Assembly (NCBI GenBank): GCA_022605955.1 | Contig: JAKCOZ010000301.1 | Location: 62,001-126,000, forward strand | Reading direction: 5' to 3' | DNA: 64,000 bases | From: Rallus limicola | Lineage: Eukaryota; Chordata; Aves; Gruiformes; Rallidae | Part shown: positions 10,094 to 17,584 of the stretch, piece by piece | Numbering within the stretch: position 1 is the stretch's first letter | Layout of the letters: every line of letters starts with the position of its first letter | Translations under genes and position numbers: made by a program | Notes under the pieces: model-generated | Told to the model about the DNA's origin: nothing | Database searches by the model: none | The model's input: the letters and a program-made list of their open reading frames with translations, nothing else

Positions 10094-11974
10094 ATGATGC
10101 TGTGTTATTTATTCCTATGTCTCTTGTTCTTGTATTTTATGATAACAGTCTATGATACAGGAATATCGAGGATCGTGAACTTTTTCTGGTACTTATATGA
10201 GATCTTGCTGCCCTGTCCATTCCTTGGACAGGGAGGGTTTAAAAACGGCAGCTGGTATGGTGGGAGTACTGCTTTCTTTTCCTTCGGGCTGAATACAACA
10301 ACTCTGCTAGCAGTTTTTAAAAACTTCCAATATCCCTGGGATATTCAAACTAGCATTTTGTTGTTTTTAGCTTTGGTGCAGATGGTTCAGTTGTTGTCAA
10401 ATATTAAGCAGGGGTTTATGAATACCACTCAAGAGTTTTCTGCGAGGCCAGATAAACATGAGTGGCAGGGCATGTGGCAGAGCATGGGCAGGTACCTAGG
10501 TACTTTCTCACTTCCAATGGCTTGGAGTTTCACTCCTGAGCAGTTACAGGACCCTGGTAAAGTTACTGCATATCTGAAAAGGAATTGCTGTAAGTTTACC
10601 AGAGAAGCACACCTTACTGCACTGTGCTGGGCCCTGGCCACTATTTACAAAACACTGCTTGATAACAGGCAGTACTGTCAGCACTGTCAGAGGGAAAGGA
10701 ATGAAAACAAACCAGCAAAGACTGCAGCTGCGGCAACCCCTATGACTGGCACTGCAGCTACTGTAACTTCTGTGACTAGTACTGTGGCTACCGCAACTAG
10801 TCCAACCAATGCTGCAGCTGCTGCAACCCCTATGACTGGCACTGCAGCCACTGTAACTTCTGTGACTAGCACTGTGGCTACTGCCACTAGTCCAACCAAT
10901 GCTGCAGCTACTGCCACCCCTACAGCAGATACTGCTGATAAAACAAAAAACCAACCCCCGCCAGTGTCTGTTGCTCCCGTACAAAAGAGGAAACACACAA
11001 AGAAATCAGTTCGTGTAGTGAAGGATGATGATGATGAAGCAGGGCCATCTGGAGCATCTCAGGATGGAGCAGGGCCATCTAAGGCATCTCAGGCAGAGGC
11101 AGAACCAGAGATTGTCACACGATCCCTGACCCTGAGTGAGCTGCGTGAGGTTCGAAAAGATTTCAGCCGCCGCCCAGGTGAGCACATCATCACCTGGTTG
11201 CTCCGATGCTGGGATCAAGGGGCCAGTAGTCTGGAATTAGATGGCAGGGAGGCCAAGCAGTTGGGATCCCTAGCTAGAGAAGGAGGCATTGACAAGGAAA
11301 TTGGGAAAAAGCCAGAAATCCTCAGCCTCTGGAGGCGACTACTGTCAAGTGTGGAGGAAAGGTATCCCATAAAGGAATATATTACATGTCACTCACCCAA
11401 GTGTAACAGCATAGAGGCAGTTATCCAGTACCTGAGAGAATTAGCTGTACGGGAGATCATTTATTATGATCTGGACAATACACAGAATCCCTCTGATCCT
11501 GATGAAGTTATATGCACCCCAGATATGTGGCGTAAGGTTGTACGAAGTGCACCAGCAGGGCACACCAATTCACTAGCATCAATAGACTGGGAGGATGCAT
11601 ATCCACCAACTGTAGAACAAGTGTCCTGGCGACTCCGGAAATATGAAGACAATGTTTCCCACTCTATGATCGCAGCGGTAGAGAAACTGGTCAAACGATT
11701 TGACCAACATTGGGGCAATGTTGCAGCTACTAGGAGAAAGCGTCCATCATCCCAGAAGGGAGGATACAGAAGGTACACACCACGAGACACGGTGCGAGGG
11801 CAGCTGTGGTCTTACCTGCGTGACCATGGTGAGGACATGAGGAAGTGGCATATGCAGCCCACCTCAGCCCTCCAGGCACGAGTAGATGAGCTTCGAGGTA
11901 AAAGAATCGCACAACGCAATGTTGTCAGGAAGAAGGCTGCACCAGTGAGCAGCCAATACGATCAGCAACAATAG
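10094..11974 (+). CDS. gag: Gag polyprotein of ERVL-like endogenous retrovirus
   Basis: Structural polyprotein of 626 residues that would form the viral particle. The frame is open upstream to 10073, but that start is a TTG. The first ATG is at 10094, directly followed by a second ATG, with A at -3. Residues about 2-19 form a strongly hydrophobic segment (LCYLFLCLLFLYFM) and about 87-101 a second one; there is no Met-Gly myristoylation start. Residues about 210-278 are an Ala/Thr/Ser/Pro linker built on a 90-bp tandem repeat. An acidic stretch (KDDDDEAG) follows. Residues about 345-530 look like the ERVL capsid region, with the local motif ITWLLRCWD and an REAKQLGSL helix. The C-terminus (about 545-626) is Arg/Lys-rich and contains no CCHC zinc knuckle. 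It ends in UAG, with pol continuing in the same frame. No internal stops or frameshifts are present. The family call leans on the adjoining pol; the N-terminal hydrophobic part is not one I can match. Confidence 0.9.
   Translation: MMLCYLFLCLLFLYFMITVYDTGISRIVNFFWYLYEILLPCPFLGQGGFKNGSWYGGSTAFFSFGLNTTTLLAVFKNFQYPWDIQTSILLFLALVQMVQLLSNIKQGFMNTTQEFSARPDKHEWQGMWQSMGRYLGTFSLPMAWSFTPEQLQDPGKVTAYLKRNCCKFTREAHLTALCWALATIYKTLLDNRQYCQHCQRERNENKPAKTAAAATPMTGTAATVTSVTSTVATATSPTNAAAAATPMTGTAATVTSVTSTVATATSPTNAAATATPTADTADKTKNQPPPVSVAPVQKRKHTKKSVRVVKDDDDEAGPSGASQDGAGPSKASQAEAEPEIVTRSLTLSELREVRKDFSRRPGEHIITWLLRCWDQGASSLELDGREAKQLGSLAREGGIDKEIGKKPEILSLWRRLLSSVEERYPIKEYITCHSPKCNSIEAVIQYLRELAVREIIYYDLDNTQNPSDPDEVICTPDMWRKVVRSAPAGHTNSLASIDWEDAYPPTVEQVSWRLRKYEDNVSHSMIAAVEKLVKRFDQHWGNVAATRRKRPSSQKGGYRRYTPRDTVRGQLWSYLRDHGEDMRKWHMQPTSALQARVDELRGKRIAQRNVVRKKAAPVSSQYDQQQ
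10721..10925 (+). repeat. 90-bp tandem repeat within gag (about 2.2 copies)
   Basis: Two full 90-bp units (10721-10810 and 10811-10900) and a start of a third (10901 to about 10925) lie in frame. The landmark CCCCTATGACTGGC recurs exactly 90 bp apart. Each encodes 30 residues rich in Ala, Thr, Ser and Val, beginning around ATPMTGTAATVTSVTS. The copies differ at several, mostly silent, positions. Because 90 is divisible by three, copy number can change without breaking gag. It lengthens a flexible linker between the N-terminal and capsid-like regions. Confidence 0.92.
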
Positions 11975-12002
11975 AGGGGCCCTGCCTCCAGCCAGGTGGA
12001 GG
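11972..12002 (+). promoter_or_regulatory. Gag-Pol amber readthrough site with downstream hairpin
   Basis: Gag ends with CAA-TAG at 11969-11974, and the pol frame continues without a shift from AGG at 11975. Pol has no ATG before its protease core; the first is at 12050, already inside the protease domain. Ten nucleotides after the TAG, CCTCCA (11985-11990) can pair with TGGAGG (11997-12002) around a 6-nt loop. Murine leukaemia virus is the known case of in-frame UAG suppression helped by a pseudoknot about 8 nt downstream. Here a simple 6-bp hairpin is visible. An overlapping CCTG/CAGG pairing (11981-11984 with 11993-11996) is an alternative, but the two cannot form together without trimming. 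Readthrough is inferred, not shown. Confidence 0.6.
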
Positions 12003-15000
12003 AGAGGGATAACCGTGTTTATTGGACTGTGTGGATCAGATGGCCTGGCATGTCAGACCCACAAGAGTACAAGGCTCTGGTGGATACTGGTGCCCAGTGT
12101 ACGATAATGCCATCGAATCATGTAGGGACAAAACCTGTCAGCATTTCTGGAGTGACAGGTGGATCCCAACAATTGACTGTGTTAGAGGCTGAAGTGAGCT
12201 TAACTGGGAAGGACTGGGAGAAACACCCAATTGTGACTGGCCCAGAAGCTCCATGCATTTTAGGTATAGATTACCTCCGTAGAGGTTATTTTAAGGACCC
12301 GAAAGGGTACCGGTGGGCTTTTGGAATAGCTGCTTTGGAGACAGAAGGCACTGAGCAATTGCGTGCCTTGCCTGGACTCTCTGATGATCCTTCTGTTGTG
12401 GGGTTATTGAAGGTTGAAGAACAGCAGGTGCCAATTGCTACAACGACGGTGCACAGGAGACAATACCGTACTAACAGAGATTCCCTGATCCCCATCCATA
12501 AGCTGATTCGTCAACTAGAGAATCAAGGGGTGATCAGCCGAACCCGCTCACCCTTTAACAGTCCCATATGGCCAGTGCGGAAGTCCGATGGAGAGTGGAG
12601 GCTGACAGTGGATTATCGTGGCCTAAACGAAGTCACTCCAGGTATGAGTGCTGCTGTACCAGACATGCTGGAACTGCAGTATGAATTGGAGTCAAAGGCA
12701 GCCAAGTGGTATGCCACAATTGACATTGCAAATGCTTTCTTCTCAATACCACTGGCGCCAGAGTGCAGGCCACAATTTGCTTTCACTTGGAGGGGCATCC
12801 AATACACGTGGAATCGTCTGCCCCAGGGGTGGAAACACAGCCCCACCATTTGCCATGGACTAATTCAGACCACACTGGAAAAGGGTAAAGCCCCAGAGCA
12901 CCTGCAGTATATTGATGACATCATTGTATGGGGCAATACAGCAGAGGAAGTATTTGAGAAAGGAAAAAGGATAATTCAAATCCTTTTGGAAGCTGGTTTT
13001 GCTATAAAGCAAAGTAAAGTCAAGGGGCCTACCCGAGAAATCCAGTTTTTAGGAATAAAATGGCAGGATGGGCGTCGTCAGATCCCAATGGACATTATCA
13101 ATAAAATAGCAGCTATGTCTCCACCAAGCAACAAAAAGGAAACACAAGCTTTCTTAGGTGTTATAGGTTTTTGGCGAATGCATGTCCCAAACTACAGTCT
13201 CATTGTGAGCCCACTCTACCACGTAACTCGGAAGAAGAATGATTTCCAATGGGGCCCTGAGCAGCAGCAAGCCTTTGAACAGATCAAACGCGAGATAGTC
13301 CATGCAGTAGCCCTTGGGCCTGTCCGGACAGGGACAGATGTTAAAAATGTGCTTTACACTGCAGCCGGGGAGAATGGCCCTACCTGGAGCCTCTGGCAGA
13401 AAGCACAAGGGGAGACTAGAGGTCGACCACTGGGGTTTTGGAGTCGGGCCTACAAAGGATCTGAGGCCAATTATACTCCAACAGAAAAGGAAATACTGGC
13501 CGCCTATGAAGGGGTTCGAGCCGCTTCAGAAGTGATTGGAACTGAAGCTCAACTCCTCCTGGCACCCCGACTGCCGGTGCTGGGCTGGATGTTCAAAGGG
13601 AAGGTCCCTTCTACACACCATGCCACTGATGCTACGTGGAGCAAGTGGGTTGCACTAATTACTCAGCGGGCTCGAATAGGAAACCCTAATCGCCCAGGAA
13701 TCGTGGAAGTGATCACAGACTGGCCAGAAGGCAAAGATTTTGGGATGTCACCAGAGGACGAGGAGGTGACACGTGCTGAAGAAGCCCCACCTTACAACAA
13801 ACTGCCAGAGAATGAGAAGCGATATGCCCTGTTCACCGATGGCTCCTGTCGCCTTGTGGGAAGGCAGCGAAGATGGAAAGCTGCTGTATGGAGTCCTACC
13901 AGACAAGTAGCAGAAGCCACTGAAGGAAAAGGTGAATCAAGCCAATTTGCTGAGGTGAAGGCCATCCAGTTGGCCTTGGACATTGCTGAGAGAGAAAAGT
14001 GGCCAATGCTCTATCTTTATACTGACTCATGGATGGTAGCTAATGCCCTGTGGGGTTGGTTGCAACAGTGGAAAAAGAACAACTGGCAGCGTAGAGGCAA
14101 ACCCATATGGGCTGCTGACTTATGGCAAGACATTGCTACCCGATTAGAGAGGCTTGTTGTAAAGGTACGTCATGTTGATGCCCATGTACCTAAGAGTCGA
14201 GCCATGGAGGAACATCAAAACAACCATCAGGTAGATAAGGCTGCTAGGATTGAAGTGGCTCAGGTAGATCTAGACTGGCAACATAAAGGTGAATTATTCA
14301 TAGCTCGATGGGCTCATGATTCCTCAGGTCATCAAGGGAGAGATGCAACATATAGATGGGCTCGAGATCGAGGGGTGGACTTAACCATGGATGCTATTGC
14401 ACAAGTTATCCATGAATGTGAGACGTGTGCCGCAATTAAGCAGGCGAAGCGGTTGAAGCCGCTTTGGTATGGGGGACGGTGGATGAAATATAAATATGGG
14501 GAGGCCTGGCAGATTGATTACATCACCCTCCCACAAACCCGCCATGGCAAACGCTATGTGCTTACAATGGTGGAGGCTACCACTGGCTGGCTAGAAACAT
14601 ATCCGGTACCCCATGCTACTGCCCGGAATACAATCCTGGGTCTTGAAAGGCAAGTCCTATGGCGACACGGCACCCCAGAAAGAATCGAGTCAGACAACGG
14701 GACTCATTTCCGAAATGCTCTCATAGACACCTGGGCCAAAGAGCATGGCATTGAATGGGTGTACCACATTCCTTATCATGCACCAGCCTCTGGGAAAATT
14801 GAACGATATAATGGACTCTTAAAGACCACCCTGAAAGCAATGGGTGGTGGAACATTCAAACATTGGGATACAAATTTGGCAAAAGCCACGTGGTTAGTTA
14901 ACTCTAGGGGTTCTACCAATCGGGCTGGCCCTGCCCAGTCAAAATTTCCACGTACTGTAGAAGGAGACAGAGTCCCAGTGGTGCACATGAAAAGTATATT

Positions 15001-15169
15001 AGGGAAGACAGTTTGGGTCATCCCTGCTTCAGGTAAAGGTAAACCTATGTCGGGAATTGTTTTTGCTCAAGGACCTGGTTCTACTTGGTGGGTAATGCAG
15101 AAGGATGGAGAAACTCGATGTGTACCTCAAAGGGATTTGATTTTAGGTGAGAATAGCCAATGTAATTAG
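11975..15169 (+). CDS. pol: Pro-Pol polyprotein (protease, reverse transcriptase, RNase H, integrase)
   Basis: The 1,064-codon frame continues gag in frame after a UAG, so the mature product is expected as a Gag-Pol readthrough protein. Residues are numbered from AGG at 11975. Protease: active-site LVDTGA at 35-40 and ILGIDYL at 95-101. Reverse transcriptase: catalytic Asp250 in TIDIAN, LPQGW, and YIDD at 312-315. RNase H: Asp622 (TDGS), Glu660, Asp684 (YTDS) and Asp754. Integrase: zinc-binding His781, His786, Cys815, Cys818, then Asp848, Asp907, Glu943 with the canonical 35-residue spacing between the last two, and a C-terminal segment ending near LILGENSQ. Together these copy the RNA genome into DNA and insert it into the host. 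No stop, frameshift or lost catalytic residue is visible. There is no dUTPase after integrase. Spacing and local sequence fit class III (ERVL) elements. Confidence 0.97.
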   Translation, partial: RGPASSQVEERDNRVYWTVWIRWPGMSDPQEYKALVDTGAQCTIMPSNHVGTKPVSISGVTGGSQQLTVLEAEVSLTGKDWEKHPIVTGPEAPCILGIDYLRRGYFKDPKGYRWAFGIAALETEGTEQLRALPGLSDDPSVVGLLKVEEQQVPIATTTVHRRQYRTNRDSLIPIHKLIRQLENQGVISRTRSPFNSPIWPVRKSDGEWRLTVDYRGLNEVTPGMSAAVPDMLELQYELESKAAKWYATIDIANAFFSIPLAPECRPQFAFTWRGIQYTWNRLPQGWKHSPTICHGLIQTTLEKGKAPEHLQYIDDIIVWGNTAEEVFEKGKRIIQILLEAGFAIKQSKVKGPTREIQFLGIKWQDGRRQIPMDIINKIAAMSPPSNKKETQAFLGVIGFWRMHVPNYSLIVSPLYHVTRKKNDFQWGPEQQQAFEQIKREIVHAVALGPVRTGTDVKNVLYTAAGENGPTWSLWQKAQGETRGRPLGFWSRAYKGSEANYTPTEKEILAAYEGVRAASEVIGTEAQLLLAPRLPVLGWMFKGKVPSTHHATDATWSKWVALITQRARIGNPNRPGIVEVITDWPEGKDFGMSPEDEEVTRAEEAPPYNKLPENEKRYALFTDGSCRLVGRQRRWKAAVWSPTRQVAEATEGKGESSQFAEVKAIQLALDIAEREKWPMLYLYTDSWMVANALWGWLQQWKKNNWQRRGKPIWAADLWQDIATRLERLVVKVRHVDAHVPKSRAMEEHQNNHQVDKAARIEVAQVDLDWQHKGELFIARWAHDSSGHQGRDATYRWARDRGVDLTMDAIAQVIHECETCAAIKQAKRLKPLWYGGRWMKYKYGEAWQIDYITLPQTRHGKRYVLTMVEATTGWLETYPVPHATARNTILGLERQVLWRHGTPERIESDNGTHFRNALIDTWAKEHGIEWVYHIPYHAPASGKIERYNGLLKTTLKAMGGGTFKHWDTNLAKATWLVNSRGSTNRAGPAQSKFPRTVEGDRVPVVHMKSILGKTVWVIPASGKGKPMSGIVFAQGPGSTWWVMQKDGETRCVPQRDLILGENSQCN

Positions 15170-15443
15170 TAAGGTAGAAATTGTATTATAATAAGTGCTA
15201 AATAACCCATTACAGTATATACATTATTACTTTAATTTCTGTATATATAATTGTTGTTGTGTGTTGTACCAATGGAGTTACAGCCGGAAACATACACGTC
15301 AATGAAGGAAGACTGCCACGATGATGGGATCAAGACCTACCATCACAAGAACTTTTTCCTCTTCCCCTTTGAAAATGAACACTTTTGATTCACAGACCAT
15401 GACCATGGACCATGTCAGATGCAGTGGTCGAGAGCCCGAGATG

Positions 15444-15473
15444 CAGTATGCAACAATCCAATGGTGCATACTG
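15444..15473 (+). other. 9-bp inverted repeat in 3' UTR (candidate RNA hairpin)
   Basis: CAGTATGCA (15444-15452) is the exact reverse complement of TGCATACTG (15465-15473), with a 12-nt loop. In RNA this would be a stable stem. Simple retroviruses without regulatory proteins often use a structured 3' RNA element to export unspliced RNA; that role here is only a suggestion from position. Confidence 0.5.
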
Positions 15474-15650
15474 ACACCATGAGAGACTGTTACAACGAAT
15501 GAAGCCTGAAAGTCATGGACTAAATCATTTACTCAACAAAACTCAGAAGAATGATCCATAGACTAAGGGAATAATACAGATATGTGTGTCTGAAACATTG
15601 GTTGTACCCAAAAGAAATGGTTGGATCTGGTCATGACGTAAATGGTATGG

Positions 15651-15666
15651 AATAAGGGGTGGATAA
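15651..15666 (+). other. Polypurine tract (interrupted)
   Basis: The 16 bases AATAAGGGGTGGATAA abut the 3' LTR. They are purine-rich but broken by three T residues, with a GGGG core at 15656-15659. Position directly before the LTR's TG makes it the plus-strand primer site by analogy. It is weaker than the uninterrupted tracts of most retroviruses. Confidence 0.65.
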
Positions 15667-16255
15667 TGTCCTGGTTTCAGTCAGGATAGAGTTAATTTCA
15701 TTTGTAGCAGCGGATGGAATGCTGTGTTTGGGAGTTAAAATGAAAACAGTGCTGATAACACCCTGATGTTTTTAGTTGCAGTCAGACAGTCAATGCCAGG
15801 ACAGGTGACCCAGATGGGCCAAAGAGAGTATTCCATGCCAATTACGTCCTGCCCAGGATAAAGGGGGGCTGATGGGAGGAAGAAGGGGCGGTTCCGGGAC
15901 GCGAGCGGCCGGGACGCGAGGGTCTTGGGGGACGGTCGGGTTCCGGGACGGCTCTGGGTGGTACGGCCTGAGTTGTGTGGTTCGGTGAGAAACTGTATTG
16001 TGTATCAATATTTTCATATTCTTTTGCTCTATAGTCCTGTTAGCATTGTATATATTTTATTTTTCTGTTATCTTAGTAAACTATCCTTATCCCAACCCAC
16101 GGGCCTCTTAGTTTCTTGGTTTTGGAGTTATTTGCCCCTTCCTTTTCCCTTCCCTTGTTTCCCCCCCTCCCCTTTTTCCCTTTTCTCCTGCTCTTTTACT
16201 TTAAGGAGCAGGCAGCTGCGTGGATCTCGGCCCAAGCCGGGGTGAAACCACGACA
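15667..16255 (+). repeat. 3' LTR
   Basis: The 589-bp copy of the 5' LTR begins TGTCCTGG at 15667 and ends CCACGACA at 16255. By base-by-base reading the only difference from the 5' LTR is one extra C in the C-run near 16161-16167. The same CCAAT, TATA-like and GC-rich elements are present (15838-15950). No AATAAA is seen; AGTAAA at 16075-16080 is a possible variant polyadenylation signal. The LTR faces directly into the downstream satellite. Confidence 0.97.
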
Positions 16256-16260
16256 CAAAG
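16256..16260. repeat. Target-site duplication, right copy (CAAAG)
   Basis: CAAAG follows the terminal CA of the 3' LTR and matches 9383-9387. The next bases (TAAAGAAGCTAGG) are exactly where the interrupted satellite monomer should resume. Confidence 0.95.
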
Positions 16261-17584
16261 TAAAGAAGCTAGGCCTGAAAGGCATAGCTTGTCTGAAACC
16301 TCCTAACAGGACACACGAGCAGACCCTGTCACTTTGGCTCTCAGCCTTTTCCTTTGCCTGGAAAGAGGGAACATGCCTGGAACCTCCTACGGTGCTTTTC
16401 TCGGCCCTAGCAGACTGCAGTTCAAAACATGCTAAACGTCCAGCAATAACTCCCAAAGTAAAGAAGCTAGGCCTGAAAGGCATAGCTTGTCTGAAACCTC
16501 CTAACAGGACACGCGAGCAGACCCTGTCACTTTGGCTCTCAGCCTTTTCCTTTGCCTGGAAAGAGGGAACATGCCTGGAACCTCCTACGGTGCTTTTCTC
16601 GGCCCTAGCAGACTGCAGTTCAAAACATGCTAAACGTCCAGCAATAACTCCCAAAGTAAAGAAGCTAGGCCTGAAAGGCATAGCTTGTCTGAAACCTCCT
16701 AACAGGACACACGAGCAGACCCTGTCACTTTGGCTCTCAGCCTTTTCCTTTGCCTGGAAAGAGGGAACATGCCTGGAACCTCCTACGGTGCTTTTCTCGG
16801 CCCTAGCAGACTGCAGTTCAAAACATGCTAAACGTCCAGCAATAACTCCCAAAGTAAAGAAGCTAGGCCTGAAAGGCATAGCTTGTCTGAAACCTCCTAA
16901 CAGGACACACGAGCAGACCCTGTCACTTTGGCTCTCAGCCTTTTCCTTTGCCTGGAAAGAGGGAACATGCCTGGAACCTCCTACGGTGCTTTTCTCGGCC
17001 CTAGCAGACTGCAGTTCAAAACATGCTAAACGTCCAGCAATAACTCCCAAAGTAAAGAAGCTAGGCCTGAAAGGCCTAGCTTGTCTGAAACCTCCTAACA
17101 GGACACACGAGCAGACCCTGTCACTTTGGCTCTCAGCCTTTTCCTTTGCCTGGAAAGAGGGAACATGCCTGGAACCTCCTACGGTGCTTTTCTCGGCCCT
17201 AGCAGACTGCAGTTCAAAACATGCTAAACGTCCAGCAATAACTCCCAAAGTAAAGAAGCTAGGCCTGAAAGGCAAATCTTGTCTGAAACCTCCTAACAGG
17301 ACACACGAGCAGACCCTGTCACTTTGGCTCTCAGCCTTTTCCTTTGCCTGGAAAGAGGGAACATGCCTGGAACCTCCTACGGTGCTTTTCTCGGCCCTAG
17401 CAGACTGCAGTTCAAAACATGTTAAACGTCCAGCAATAACTCCAAAAGTAAAGAAGCTAGGCCTGAAAGGCATAGCTTGTCTGAAACCTCCTAACAGGAC
17501 ACACGAGCAGACCCTGTCACTTTGGCTCTCAGCCTTTTCCTTTGCCTGGAAAGAGGGAACATGCCTGGAACCTCCTACGGTGCT

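Larger units (their letters stand above)
15170..15666 (+). other. 3' untranslated region of the provirus; no env
   Basis: This 497-bp stretch lies between the pol stop and the 3' LTR. No open frame of useful length, no surface or transmembrane envelope motif and no dUTPase motif is seen. The first 100 bp are AT-rich. The middle carries clustered GACCAT/ACCATG repeats (about 15396-15417), and a perfect 9-bp inverted repeat follows at 15444-15473. It ends in a purine-rich tract. Absence of env is usual for ERVL, which spread inside the cell rather than between cells. Confidence 0.85.
9388..16255 (+). mobile_element. Full-length ERVL-like endogenous retrovirus (provirus)
   Basis: This 6,868-bp element has the order LTR, primer binding site, gag, pro-pol, short 3' untranslated region, polypurine tract, LTR, with TG...CA ends and a 5-bp CAAAG target duplication. 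Gag and Pol are open throughout. The LTRs appear identical apart from one C in a C-run (six C in the left LTR, seven in the right). There is no env. The Pol sequence, the missing env, the 5-bp duplication and the LTR start TGTCCTGGTTTCAG together point to the bird ERVL group; the last criterion is my recognition, not a search. The insertion lies inside a satellite monomer and the array resumes in register on the far side, so no host DNA was lost. Confidence 0.96.

Noticed and set aside
11981..12002. H-type pseudoknot after the gag stop (CCTG/CAGG plus CCTCCA/TGGAGG)
   Set aside because: The two helices would leave no nucleotides for the connecting loops, so both cannot form in full. Only the 6-bp hairpin is proposed.
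10429..15021. Various short open frames on the minus strand and other + frames within gag and pol
   Set aside because: They are shadows of gag and pol, with composition mirroring the coding strand and no domain of their own.
15170..15666. Remnant env or dUTPase gene
   Set aside because: All frames are closed within short distances, and no envelope or dUTPase motif is seen.
9383..16260. Assembly chimera between a satellite contig and a retrovirus
   Set aside because: A perfect 5-bp target duplication, TG...CA ends and exact continuation of the monomer register on both sides are what a real integration leaves.
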